A stretch of 64,000 bases of DNA from Bathynomus jamesi (GCA_023014485.1 JAJOZX010006158.1:186001-250000); one strand, 5' to 3'. Positions 11,078-21,668 are shown, counted from the stretch's first letter. A program made the numbers and translations. The notes: generated by a model from the sequence alone, not told the origin.

Positions 11078-11427
11078 GTGGGCTTATAAATTTATTTTTC
11101 TTAAATATTTTGAAATCCTCGTATGAAACTTGACATAATATTCACCATAATGTAATATTCACCATATATAGCATAATATCACCATAATGGTAATCATACA
11201 TTTACATATACATATTGTTATAGAAAATACATTTACACATACATATTGTTATACAAGTTACATTTACATATACAATGATTGTATATTTTCTTTCTTTTCA
11301 TTCATATTGTCCCCGAAGGGACAATATGAATGAAAAAGAAAGAAAATATACAGACTCCATCCACCTGAATGCTTCTTCTATTTCATATGCAAGTTTTATA
11401 TCCATGTTTCTGTGTTTCTATTTTCAG
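11078..11427 (+). other. Intron 1 of the unnamed family copy 2
   Basis: Donor CAAG|GTGGGC and acceptor TTTTCAG|GAG. Joining across it gives the continuous reading NLQ-GVNKK, matching the uninterrupted position in copy 1. It contains a short hairpin around 11310-11335 and ACATTTACATATACA-type repeats. Confidence 0.65.
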
Positions 11428-12064
11428 GAGTTAACAAGAAGAATAAACACATTGTTGTATACCCTGACATTTCTTCTGCTATGAGACCTGTACCCCATGG
11501 TCCTGGAATTCCAATACCCGACCCACCTCAAACCCTGGACTTCGATGATTCTGATGATGAATCAATGACCAATGCCAATGACCAGTCCCAGTCGTATATA
11601 CCTCAAAATACCGCTTCAAATGAGCCGAGGCCTCTCAACCAGGCCAAACTAATGATCTTACCAGGATTTAGGACTTTCCAAATTAGCTGCCGAGATCTTG
11701 GGCTCACGACTTCGAGAGGACAACTTGCTGGCTCCGGGAACAACATTCTCCTGGCATAGGAAACGAGAGGAAGAATTCCTCAAGTTTTTTGCAGTGCACG
11801 AAAATACCTCTTCCTTAGTGTACTGCTGCATGTTGAGGGACTAATCGAATCCTTGGGCCTGCCATATAACGCATCAGAATGAGGCTATTTATAGACTCGT
11901 CTAAACGAAGTTTGAAAGCAGTACTTCTCAACATTGGGAATAGGGTTGCATCAGTCCCTGTAGCACATTCCGTACAACTTACTGAGAGCTACGATAACAT
12001 GAAAATTTACTGGATGCTCTCGTATACGGACCAACATAACTGGAGGATCTGTGGAGATTTGAAG

Positions 12065-12241
12065 GTAATACTAATATCATAAGTAAACTATTGCTATTGA
12101 CTATGTTGTTTTTCCAAAGGTTATTTGAGAGCGTATAAGAACACTTAACTTCCCCACAGAAGTGATACAGTCCAATGCATAGATTTTTTTATCTGATAGA
12201 ACAAATTCTCTAAATTCTTTAAATATTTCATTTTTTTTCAG
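12065..12241 (+). other. Intron 2 of the unnamed family copy 2
   Basis: Donor GAAG|GTAATA and T-rich acceptor TTTTTTTTCAG|ATTG. Joining gives GDLK-IVAF, which lines up with CRDLKVIGLL in copy 1. Confidence 0.65.
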
Positions 12242-13079
12242 ATTGTGGCATTTGTATTGGGAATGCAAGGGGGATACACGAAATACCATGTTTCCTCTGC
12301 AAATGGGATAGCCGAGCGGATGAGAAGCACTATGCACAGCGTGAATGGGCATCCAGAGAGAATTTTGAACCTGGGTCGCATAATGTCGTTTCAGTGCCCC
12401 TTGTACCACTAACAAAAATTTGCTCCCACCACTTCATATTAAGCTGGGCTTGATGAAAAAATTTCATCAAATCAATGAATAAGGAGGGTTCAGCATTCCG
12501 ATATCTCGAGAGTAAATTTCCTCATATATTTGATGCTAAACTAAATGCTGGGGTTTTTGATGGTCCTAAATTCGAACTTTGATCAAAGATACTCAGTTCG
12601 AAAACGCAATGACTCCAACTGAGAAGAATGCTGGCAGGCATTCAATCAGTTGTCACGATTTTCTTGGCAAGCGTAGAAGTCCAGAATACGAGTCCGTTGT
12701 CGAAAACTTGATGGAAGCTTTCAAAGCTCATGGGTCGCGCATGTCCATAAAAAATGCACTTTTTGTGGTCCCACTTGGACTATTTTCCTGAAAATTGCGG
12801 GATTATAGTGAGGAACAGGCGTGAACGATTTCACCAATATATCAAAATAATGGAAGAGAGGTACCAGGGAAACTGGGATATAAACTTCATTCCTTCCTCA
12901 ATAAACTTTTTTCCATATTCATTGTATGAATAAAAGTATTTATTCACACAATGTTTTCATTTTTCACGAGTGTTCTTATAATATTACTCGTATCTACAGT
13001 GTTTAAGCTAAAAAAATCAATAAATTTGGGGATAAAATTGGACTTATAATAAATGGCCAATAGAGAAAAAACCTGACCT

Positions 13080-13700
13080 GATTGAGGAAAACCAATGTCA
13101 TTTCCGAATTCAGCATGGTCGAATTATATAATATAAGTTGAAAAAACCCTCACAGCAGACAAAAAAATTTCATATGCATACCAGTGTTATATTAAATATC
13201 ACAGATCACTTGCCTACATACACCATGATACACCATGCCAATCACTCATTTCTCAGTAAAGGAAACTATAAAAGTTGACTATAGATTCTACAGCTATAAT
13301 AACAAACTAAAATTCCTGAAAGAGAGAACTTTTGTCTGGACTAGAATAACCGAAAATAACCATCACATTGGAACAAAATTTCGAGCATTCTTAAACACTT
13401 ATGAATATATTCACCACACACTTTCCTTTTAAATCAAAACTAATATCTAAAACTAAATACAACCACGAATGGATTACCCAAGCACTGATTGTGAGTATTA
13501 AACGCAAACATACTCTCTTCAAATTATGGAAAATTTATATTATTACCGAAAAAGACGTACAAAAATTACTGTAACGGACTTAATATAGTCATTAAAAGAG
13601 CGAAAGTAGATTACTATCGTTCAAAAATTGATGAATAGAAATCCAATCCCAAAAGACTATATTTCATAGCCTTTCAGAGGAAAATATTAACAAATGACCA
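13080..13700 (+). pseudogene. LINE remnant between endonuclease and RT domains
   Basis: Islands read ITDHLPTYT (the end of the endonuclease, S/TDH-P), IKVDYRFYSYNN, then YNHEWITQALIVSIKRKHTL and DYYRSKI-like codons, the usual linker that precedes the reverse transcriptase in Jockey/CR1 LINEs. Stops every 30-60 codons. Confidence 0.5.
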
Positions 13701-13842
13701 TTATACTAAAAGCTTTTAATCCATATTATACACAAAGTACTTTAAAAATTTGTTAATGTTAATTTGTTAATTTATTACATTACAAATTATCATTTAACAC
13801 GAACTTTAGTGCGAAAATTTGCGCCGCTGTGCTAATTTCATT

Positions 13843-13845
<3 letters not shown>

Positions 13846-13885
<40 letters not shown>

Positions 13886-13905
13886 TATATATATATATAT
13901 ATATT
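13846..13905. repeat. (AAT)n/(AT)n microsatellite
   Basis: Compound run of about 60 bp. Confidence 0.9.
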
Positions 13906-14043
13906 ATGAATTTCACAGTGAAACACGTGAGATAAATAAATGATGCACACCCACAAGGAAAAGGAAAAGGAATTCTAAGGCTTTTCTGTTGAATACACGA
14001 GAGGCCTTGGAATAGCTTTTCCTTTTCTTTCAGTATATATATA

Positions 14044-14670
14044 CAGCGTGTCCCAAAGAAATGTATACCCACTTTGTTCGATAATACCAGCTATGAAGAT
14101 AATAAATATATTACTTTTTATGTTTTTTAATAAAGAATTTTCTCCTGAATCTAAATATGTAATTATTTTTATTAAAAATTGAAGAACAAAAAGGTTACAG
14201 ATGTTTAAATTATAATTATTATTTTCGAGACTTCATGTGCGATATTTTCTAATATTTTAACCGACTGTTTTGAGATACTTATGTTTAGTGTTGATATTGA
14301 AGCATAAATGTTGTAATTATTAGTTAATTCAAAAAATTTACAAATTCCATAGTTAAATGACACTTTATCTAAGATGTTCGACGTCTTCCAGAACGTTGTT
14401 TTTGTAAGTTTTGCACAGTGCCGTCGGTTTCAAACTTATCTCGTATACGTGCAAAAATATTAGAAAATATCGCACATGAAGTCTCGAAAATAATAATTAT
14501 AATTTAAACATCTGTAACGTTTTTGTTTTTCAATTTTTAATAAAAATAATTACATATTTAGATTCAGAAGAAAATTCTTTATTAAAAAACATATAAAAAG
14601 TAATATATTTATTATCCTCATAGCTGGTATTATCGAACAAAGTGGGTATACATTTCTTTGGGACACGCTG
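14044..14670. mobile_element. Mariner derivative with about 220-bp inverted arms
   Basis: Ends CAGCGTGTCCCAAAGAAATG, preceded by TA, and their mirror at 14651-14670, followed by TA. The two arms (14044-14265 and 14450-14670) are almost perfect reverse complements. Between them, 14375-14450 read on the minus strand gives [14 protein letters not shown] and RSGRRRTS, the linker after the N-terminal HTH of the DD41D mariner transposase (compare the element at 61597). The rest of the gene is deleted. Confidence 0.8.
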
Positions 14671-14689
14671 TATATATATATATGAAAAT

Positions 14690-15035
14690 TATTTCACGAA
14701 AGTAACACGTGAAAAATATTTATGATGAATAAAACCACGAAGGAAAGGAAACACAGAATGGTGCTCAAGCGCTTTCGTCTAATGACATCCTCAGGAACAC
14801 TGAAGTACATAAAGAGTTACAGCCGATATATAGGTTACAGAAAAAAAAAATTATATATATATTTTTTTTTTCTGTAACCTATATATAGGCTGTAACTCTA
14901 TGTCCAGTGCTTACAAGAAGTCTCGCGCCTCTATCTCGTCCCAAGCTAGTCTGTTAGGTATAAAATGGGCGGTCCTTATGGCAGCGGAGGTGTGTTCGGA
15001 TTGGTGCACATAATTGCTCTAACGGTGTAAGAGAT
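14690..15035 (-). mobile_element. Penelope-like element terminal repeat, copy 1
   Basis: On the minus strand this matches 17816-18016 in order: GTGCACCAATCCGAACACAC, CATAAGGACCGCCCATTTTA, ACTTCTTGTAAGCACTG, the hammerhead-like core, then CTTCGTGGTTTTATTCAT. It also matches the end of the Penelope-like copy at 57740-57990, which ties the repeat to that element class. Here a 90-bp hairpin (14814-14905) sits between the two conserved parts. Confidence 0.65.
14761..14800 (-). ncRNA. Candidate hammerhead ribozyme (HHR) core, copy 1
   Basis: The 40-nt core is the same as at 17941-17980 and 57876-57915. Helix I: GUGUUC pairs with GAGCAC (six pairs, one wobble). Then CUGAGGA, helix II GUC/GAC closed by AUUA with one extra U before it, then GAAA, then palindromic AGCGCU as a minimal helix III, and U at the expected cleavage position. 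Penelope-like elements are known to carry minimal, dimer-type hammerheads. Activity is not shown by sequence. Confidence 0.6.
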
Positions 15036-15878
15036 ACTTAAATTCATGTGTGTATTATGCCATATGATGTGCGTAATAAATAATCATTTTTAAATAGTTG
15101 GAGCGTTCAAGGTCATCTGTAATAATCTATAGACTACCCCTCAAGCCCACTCTCAACACTTAGATTCCCCTAAGACACAGGCGTCTTCAAGTGACATGAA
15201 TGCGTAGAGATCTAAGGTGTTAGATTCCATATTATATAATTTATGTGCTAGGTTTAAAACGCTGTCATTGAAGGATGGAAGGAAGGGACAGTAAAAGCGA
15301 TAATAGGCTTAATGAAGGAAGTGGAATGAGGATGGAGGTAAGCGTTGCTATGTCGAAGGAAACGAGGTTGGGTGGGGAATTACGAAGGGAGGAGGAAATG
15401 CTAAACACAAACTCAAATATTTATTTTAATGCCCTAGACCTAGAAAGACAAAGAGCAAAATACCTTAAACTAACATTGAATTGATAGAAACAGAAGAGTC
15501 TGGTCTTAGACGCACTGATAGGTTTAGCGTATGTGGCTAGAGGCCGCCACTCAGAATTACCACTACTACCTAAGTCATAATAAGGTTATTTACTATGACA
15601 GAGTAGTCATGAGTAGTTATGGAAATAAAATATGATTATACTGTTGATGGCTGACTATATTCAGTTGGGATATAAACTATTGCTGACAATCTTTGGGTCC
15701 TTGGCTTTTAAGACGAATTTTTTATACATATGTTCAACAAAATAGGAAATTGGCTGATTATTATTACCATTCGAAGGGTTGGTACCCTTCACAACCGAAA
15801 TCAATTTCAGAAGGGGTGCATGGTATCCTCATTTCCTTTATCGTCCCAGCACGCTTCACATGAGCCATTTACACAAAG
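15036..15878. other. Spacer and 5' flank of the Tc1-like transposase gene
   Basis: No recognised gene. A 69-codon ORF at 15275-15484 (starts MEGRDSKSDN) has no family I know and is probably chance. 15774-15795 holds a small palindrome, GAAGGGTTGGTACCCTTC. I could not find a transposon end in this flank. Confidence 0.4.
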
Positions 15879-16913
15879 ATGGAAAGGCCGTCTGTGCACC
15901 ACGAGACGACCCAGGCAATGCGGGGAGCAATGGTGACATTGCATGAATATGGTGTGCCAATAAGAGAAATATCAAGACGACTAGACGTTCATCGAAGCAC
16001 TGTGGAACGGTGGATTCATCGGTATGAAGCAGAAAACTCAATCGCTACTTTGCCGAGGTCTGGTCCTCCGCGTTCAACATCTCAAGAGGAAGATGCTGCG
16101 ATTGTTAATCATGCCAGAGAGCATCCGTTTGTTCCAGCGACGCATATTTACAGACACCTGAACCTTCGTTGTAGCGCAAATACAGTGAACAACCGACTTC
16201 ACGAGGCAGGGTATTTTTCTCGCCGTCCAGCTATAAAACCTGCATTGACAATTGAGCATAAAGAGGCGCGGATGGGATTTGCCTTGCAATACTTGCCGCA
16301 GGAGGAAGAATTCTGGAGAAAAGTTGTGTACTGTGACGAAAAAACATTTTCAACAGATAGTCATGGTTCCCTGCATTGTTGGAGGCAGCGCGGAAAACGC
16401 TATGAAGAAGGAAATGTTTTCCAGAGCAAACGTAGCGGTCACATCAATCTCGGTGTGTTGGGCTGGATGTCTGGCTATGGTGTCGGAGAATTGACTCAAG
16501 TAGATGGACGCTTTACTGGACAGCAATATTGCCAGATACTGGAAGAGGTGCTGCTACTCAGTGTTCGTGCGTATCTGGTTCCAGCACCGGAACCATTTTA
16601 CTTAATGGAAGATAACAGTCCCATTCATAGGAGTAACGTTGTGAGAGCGTGGTACGAGGATCACCCAGAGATTATTAATCTAATTCTGCCACCATGTTCT
16701 CCTGATTTGAATCCGATTGAAAACCTTTGGGCAATAATGATTAACGAATGGGAGCAACGCAATGAAAGAACATTTGAAGCACTTTTAGCTCACACGAAGA
16801 ATAGTTGGGAGAGCTTACGCCGAACACCAAACATTCCCTACAATCTGGCCTCTTCTATGCCGCAACGATTGCAAGAAATTATTGATGCTGGAGGAAGCTA
16901 TACGAAATACTGA
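15879..16913 (+). CDS. Tc1/mariner-superfamily transposase, intact, DD35E
   Basis: 344 codons with no stop or frameshift, the usual length for a Tc1-like transposase that cuts and pastes its own element in the nucleus. N-terminal helix-turn-helix about residues 21-50 (IREISRRLDVHRSTVERW), second DNA-binding part to about 125, with basic YFSRRPAIKP as a possible nuclear signal. The catalytic triad is visible: D153 in VVYCDEKTF, D245 in YLMEDNSPIH, E281 in DLNPIENLW. The last spacing is 35 residues, not the 34 of classic Tc1. The start at 15879 is the first ATG in frame. I could not identify terminal inverted repeats, so element ends and mobility are unknown. Confidence 0.92.
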   Translation: MERPSVHHETTQAMRGAMVTLHEYGVPIREISRRLDVHRSTVERWIHRYEAENSIATLPRSGPPRSTSQEEDAAIVNHAREHPFVPATHIYRHLNLRCSANTVNNRLHEAGYFSRRPAIKPALTIEHKEARMGFALQYLPQEEEFWRKVVYCDEKTFSTDSHGSLHCWRQRGKRYEEGNVFQSKRSGHINLGVLGWMSGYGVGELTQVDGRFTGQQYCQILEEVLLLSVRAYLVPAPEPFYLMEDNSPIHRSNVVRAWYEDHPEIINLILPPCSPDLNPIENLWAIMINEWEQRNERTFEALLAHTKNSWESLRRTPNIPYNLASSMPQRLQEIIDAGGSYTKY

Positions 16914-17815
16914 TGTTAAAGCCATGACGTAAATGTGTATCGAATATATATTTATGTTAATATAGAATTTTATTATATTTTTATGTTTGACATCTAGAAA
17001 AGTATATATTGTGACCATGAAAGAACTTTACTTATCCTTAGTTAGAATCTTTTCTTGCAATGTCTACGCTCGTGGAGATGATAATATATGCATTGTTGAG
17101 ACAAACTATGTAAAGGTAATAGTTTCAGAAAAAAAATAAAAACTGGCAACATCGAGGTCATCACATGTTTATGGGAATTGTCATATGATATGCTACCAAT
17201 AAACTCTTATATACTACTATATACAGTATACTATATTACGTAATAATTACGATGAACAAATCAAATGCAAATTTCTCTGATTCACGGCCCACCAGTCTTG
17301 CTTTAGAAGTTTAGACTAATGACTTTCATAAGATGGAATAGGTTTAACATAGTTCGTTTAATAGGTTACCACTTAAAACAATGGATAAACTATCTATTAG
17401 TGAGACGACCGTGACTTCCTCGAAATGCGAGCGCGTGAGAGGTTCACTGAGGAATTTGGTCATTAGATTCTTCACGTAGGATATATATCACAAACAGCAA
17501 TATTGACAACAATTCCCAACAATTACTTAATATCAATAATTGCATTTGAGCAAATAATTTAGACCTGCGTCAAAATAACTTAGGTATCATGCCATGATTT
17601 GGGATATTTGCCGAATTAGTCGTTCTCTATAGTCTACACTCTACAGTATATATTGAGACGGTATAATGTAATGCCCAGCTAATATTATGATGACTAGGAT
17701 TGCTCCATAACCATCCCAACATCCCGAAACTTGCTCCATTCTGCTTCTTAATCATTTGTATTTTAAACACTAAAATGTAGCAGAAGTGACGTAATAATGG
17801 ACGTCATTGATTGTG
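16914..17815. other. 3' flank of the Tc1-like gene; no gene seen
   Basis: AT-rich; 16985-17018 and 17200-17245 contain short AT palindromes, including CTATATACAGTATAC. No ORF or repeat recognised. Confidence 0.5.
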
Positions 17816-18016
17816 TTAGAGCAGTTATGTGCACCAATCCGAACACACCTCCGCTGCCATAAGGACCGCCCATTTTATACCTAACAGACTAGCCTGGGAC
17901 GAGACAGAAACGTGAGACTTCTTGTAAGCACTGTACTTCAGTGTTCCTGAGGATGTCATTAGACGAAAGCGCTTGAGCACCATTCTGTGTTTCCTTTCCT
18001 TCGTGGTTTTATTCAT
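17816..18016 (+). mobile_element. Penelope-like element terminal repeat, copy 2
   Basis: Plus-strand match to the repeat at 14690-15035, without its internal 90-bp hairpin: TGTAAGCACTG runs straight into TACTTCAGTGTTCC. Ends in CTTCGTGGTTTTATTCAT and then a microsatellite. No ORF. Confidence 0.65.
17941..17980 (+). ncRNA. Candidate hammerhead ribozyme (HHR) core, copy 2
   Basis: Helix I strands at 17941-17946 and 17975-17980; CUGAGGA at 17947-17953; helix II around loop AUUA at 17958-17961; GAAA from 17965; palindromic AGCGCU at 17968-17973 and the predicted cleavage residue U at 17974. Identical to the other two copies although flanks differ, suggesting the core is constrained or recently shared. 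Confidence 0.6.
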
Positions 18017-18027
18017 TATATATATAT

Positions 18028-18077
<50 letters not shown>
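18017..18077. repeat. (TA)n(CA)n(TA)n compound microsatellite
   Basis: Abuts the end of the Penelope-like terminal repeat. Confidence 0.9.
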
Positions 18078-18078
<1 letters not shown>

Positions 18079-18590
18079 ACATTCCAGGCTATAAAAGATA
18101 TACATCAGTTGAAATTTGAAAAAATATAACATCTATTACGTTCAAATTGGTTTGAGCAGTTAAATTATCACTATAATAAACGTAAATATTATAATCCCTT
18201 TCCGGAGGAGTGTAACTCGCTTCCATATTAGCCATTGCGTGTTATTCTTCTTGCAACAAAAGAAAGGCCCCAAAACAAGACATCAATTTGAACATTTGTT
18301 TTAGTTCGAATGTATTACTTTTGTAAATTTAATTTAAAAAAAATTTCCGATGAGACCGTACTAATGGGACACCCTGTATATTGTAATAATATTATTATAA
18401 TTGTTATAATAACCTTTCTGAAGACTAATTATTTCTATAATTATTTCCGAACTATTTGTACAATAGTAGATAAGACGATTATTAGCAAGAATTATCATTA
18501 CATGTCATCATTCAATCAAACATCAATCTGCAATCAAATATCTTTGCCTTCAAATTACACTTTTATCATTTTCATAACTTGCTTTTTGCC

Positions 18591-18595
<5 letters not shown>
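18078..18595. other. Spacer with a solo mariner end
   Basis: 18366-18380 reads GGGACACCCTGTA, the outer end of DD41D-type mariners in this window. No partner end was found upstream, so this is probably a truncated remnant. No gene. Confidence 0.45.

Positions 18596-18659
<64 letters not shown>
18596..18659. repeat. (AT)n microsatellite
   Basis: About 32 uninterrupted AT units; the ORFs spanning it are repeat artefacts. Confidence 0.95.
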
Positions 18660-18662
<3 letters not shown>

Positions 18663-18665
18663 CAC

Positions 18666-18972
18666 ACCGTATTTGACGGCTTACAAGACGCTGCGCCGTG
18701 AAAGACGCACCTTAATTTTGGAAAGGTAAATTCGAGAAAAAAGTTTTTGATGCACTTTATTGTTAATAGAATGGATACATAAAATTCAATAAAAAGAAAA
18801 CCCAAAAGCCAATAAAGAAAGATAATATGATTATTACTCTTATTATTTGTTATTAATCAACTTCAGATTCATTACTGACATTATCCCCACTTTCGGCTTC
18901 TAAGACGCAGGGCGATTTTTTAAGGTATTTATAAGGAAAAAAAGTGCGTCTTATAAACCGACAAATATGGTA
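18666..18972. mobile_element. MITE with AAGACGC-type ends
   Basis: Left ATTTGACGGCTTACAAGACGC-like sequence (18671-18691) mirrors right GCGTCTTATAAACCGACAAAT (18947-18967). A second AAGACGC pair lies further in (18700-18710 and 18902-18908). No ORF; superfamily unresolved, TSD obscured by flanking AT repeats. Confidence 0.55.
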
Positions 18973-19906
18973 TATATTTAAAAAAATATTTTGTGCATTT
19001 TGACTATGAAGCAAATGTCAATACCGGGTCGCTACATCATCTGAATACAAAGGATGGTCACCGAACTTCAATTATTGCGACAAATTTGTACAAAGAAATA
19101 GATCAAAGTTTCTTAAAATTACCATACTTATGGTGCTGAAGGGCATACTGAAGATAACATAATTGCCAATCAACGTTGAAATATAAGCGAATTAAAAACT
19201 GAGAGACAGGCTACTTCAGATGTTCTCAAAAGCAGATAGATGCAAGGCGGTTTGAATCTGAAAGCCAAGAATACTTCTCATAATAATGAAAAGAGAAGCA
19301 GATTAAAGCCGTTTTATTTTGTGTTGTATTGATCTTTTGGTGTATGGAAAAACTGAACACGCCAATTGTACAGTTTACATTAAAGTCTTATCTCGGTATA
19401 AAATAATTTACATTATATTGTATAACTACGAATTGCCTCGGTTTTGTGGTCGAACCCATTGAATATGAGAGAGAATTACAGTGGGGAAAAAAAAAGAATA
19501 TGTATACATTCGGGCATGGTTAATTAATAATTTTTAGAAAAAAGTAATGAATGATGAAACTTTTTAACTAATCAATGATTAACTGATTAAAAATGATTAA
19601 AAATTAAATACTTCTGAAAAGAGTAAGAAAGAGCTTTATTGTTTCTGTTGCGTGAGATAAGACCGAAGAAAACATTTTGCTCAAACATTTAGTTTGCTTT
19701 AGTTCAAGAAATCAGGCATGGGCGGATTAGACAGTTTATACATGCAAAAAGATGCCAAATTCGAATGATACATTACAAAATTTAAGGCAAAATGTTGCTG
19801 AAATTGTGAGGAAAATTAATCATTTCCCATCATTTTCTAAAAATATTTTTTTGATTCATTAATGATTAAATTCGAAACAATGATTAACTGATTAATCAGA
19901 ACTATG
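18973..19906. other. AT-rich intergenic DNA
   Basis: Holds a 40-bp segment (19066-19108, ending AATTTGTACAAAGAA-A) that recurs at 25678-25720. From 19540 on there are repeated TGATTAA/ATTAATCA motifs. No gene. Confidence 0.5.
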
Positions 19907-19914
19907 CCCTAGAC

Positions 19915-20692
19915 CAGTAGTGGCGAACCTGTTTTGCTGGCGGGTCATTTTTGTTACTTTTGATTTTTAAAAAAACGAAATTGGGTTACAATAATTTACT
20001 TACTATTTTTAGTGAGAAACTTGTTGGATTTTAGCTGCTAATGTTTTGATCCGAGGTTTATATTTAGTTGTCTTTAGTCTCACACATACAGCACTCATAT
20101 CTGTGCCAAGGCGATTCCTAGTGGTGGATTTGACGAAATTCATGGAGGAAAACAACTGTTCACATGAATAAGATGAACCAAACATTGTTAGCAGAGCTAA
20201 TGCTAGTTTTATCATTGATGCAAAAGAATTTGGTAAAGAATTCCATTCTGCAAGAATAAGATTCTCTACTCTTTCTATTAATTGTTGTTCTCTGGTTGCA
20301 CCCAAAATTGACGACTCCAATTCCTTTTCTTGTAACTTCAGATTAAGATCAATAAATTTAGTTTTCCATACTGCACTTTCTTGAAGTCAACTAATTCCAT
20401 TTCTAAATTACCAATGTCAAGCTAATGAAACGCTGATAACTGAAGATTTTAAAATTGAATAGTATGGGGGAATTTGATGAATTGTAAGTTGTCATACATA
20501 CATACACGTTTTTAAACGTATACTATACGTTTAAAAACGTTTCAATGTGTATCAGCTGTTTATTTCGGTGGGTGAATAAAATAATTTTAAAACTATAAGG
20601 CAGAAAATATTAAAAATTAAAGTCATATTTTATTTAAATAAGAGCCTCGTGGGTCAGTACTTGGCCCGCGTGTCAGTGGTTCGCCATCACTG
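19915..20692. mobile_element. hAT element, internally deleted
   Basis: Ends CAGTAGTGGCGAACC and GGTTCGCCATCACTG, with a perfect 8-bp TSD ccctagac (19907-19914, 20693-20700). Carries a transposase tail on the minus strand. The right TSD lies only 8 bp from the next mariner element. Confidence 0.9.
20009..20320 (-). pseudogene. hAT transposase C-terminal dimerisation domain
   Basis: About 103 codons open. FGSSYSCEQLFSSMNFVKS followed by RNRLGTDMSAVCVRLKTTKY is the conserved hAT C-terminal dimerisation motif (S-S-x-CE-x-x-FS-x-x-N-x-x-K-x-x-x-R). Catalytic core and BED finger are missing, so the element depends on another transposase. Confidence 0.85.
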
Positions 20693-20708
20693 CCCTAGAC
20701 TATACATA

Positions 20709-21666
20709 CGAGGTGTGTTCAAAACGTTCCCAAACTGGTTATGCTGCCCACGCATCACATGACGCGCATGCGCGTCATGTGATGCATGTTGTAGTGTGAC
20801 TCAGTCTGTGTCCAAAGACGGTTATTGCTTGTTGATATCGTATTTTGTTCTTTCGATATTTACTGCTTTGTGAAGTAATTTTGTGTGTTTTGTCGCATTT
20901 TGTGCATTTGAATAATGGCTACTGTTAAAGAACGTGTGTGCATAAAATTTTGCTTTAAGCTGAGCAAGATTGCTTCTGAAACCCATGCCATGCTGAACAC
21001 AGTATTTGGCAATGATGCCTTAAGTTGGACCACCACTTTTGAGTGGCACAAACGCTTTAAGGAAGGCCGAACGTCGACGGAGGACGATGCAAGGGTGGGA
21101 CGACCTTCCACTTCAAGAAATAATGACACTGTTGCTTGTGTTCGTGAAATGATTCGAGGGAACCGTAGACTGACAGTCAGGGAAGTCGCAGACGAAATGA
21201 ACATTTCGATAGGATCATGCCACACGATATATACTCAGAGAGAATTTGGGGATGCGTCGTGTGTCAGCCAAATTTGTGCCACGACTCATGACCGCCGAGC
21301 AGAAAGAGCAACGTGTTGTGTCTCAAGACCTCCTTCAACGTGCCAATCTTGATGAAAATTTTCTCAGAAACATCGTTACGGGTGACGAGACGTGGGTGTA
21401 CGGGTATGACGTTGAAACAAAGCATCAATCATCACAATGGAAGTGCGCGACAGTAGCCATTATTCAAATGCACAAAATGCGACAAACCACACAAAATGAC
21501 TTCACAGAGCAGTAAATATCGAGGGAACAAAATAGAATATCAATAAGCGCGGTAACCGTCTTTGGACACAGACTGAGTCACACTACAACATGCATCACAT
21601 GACGCGCATGCGCGCCATGTGATGCGCGCAGCATAACCAGTTCGGGAACTTTTTGAACACACTACG
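20709..21666. mobile_element. Mariner with 3' half replaced by inverted 5' end
   Basis: Between TA dinucleotides at 20707-20708 and 21667-21668. Left end CGAGGTGTGTTCAAAACG; right end mirrors it. The inverted arms run about 215 bp (20709-20925 and 21454-21666) and include the palindrome GCATCACATGACGCGC. The right arm even contains the inverted initiator region of the transposase gene, so the 3' half of the gene and the original 3' end have been lost. Confidence 0.85.
20915..21453 (+). pseudogene. Mariner transposase, N-terminal half
   Basis: Starts MATVKERVCIKFC; HTH regions with FEWHKRFKEGR, then GRPSTSRNND, then NRRLTVREVADEMNIS. A frameshift near 21240 passes to MGMRRVSAKFVPR and GDETWVYGYDVETKHQS (first catalytic D). 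The reading ends in the inverted arm at 21454, so the second and third catalytic aspartates are gone. Looks like the mariner (DD34D) group rather than the DD41D elements elsewhere in this window. Confidence 0.85.
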
Positions 21667-21668
21667 TA

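Larger units (their letters stand above)
10579..12895 (+). pseudogene. Unnamed multicopy protein family, copy 2 (two introns, broken)
   Basis: Collinear with the copy at 4200-5874. Motifs in order: MNRACKNDP start; AYFGIKLGDQDKNFAPHMCC; DCYFCMTNLQ; IVVYPDISSAMRPVPHG; RLFIDSSKRSLKAVLLNIGN; ESYDNMKI; WRICGDLKV; GYTKY; LLPPLHIKLGLMKK; FLWSHLDYFPENCG; GERFHQYIKIMEERYQGNWD. Two GT-AG introns (11078-11427, 12065-12241) fall where copy 1 is uninterrupted. A hAT element splits the first exon. Frameshifts near 11670, 11880, 12310 and 12590 make it a pseudogene despite conserved segments. Function unknown. Confidence 0.75.

Noticed and set aside
15275..15484. 69-codon ORF as a host gene
   Set aside because: No recognisable motif or splice structure; length is compatible with chance.
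18310..18805. ORFs of 70-139 codons spanning an (AT)n tract
   Set aside because: Translations are mostly repeating IY units from the microsatellite.
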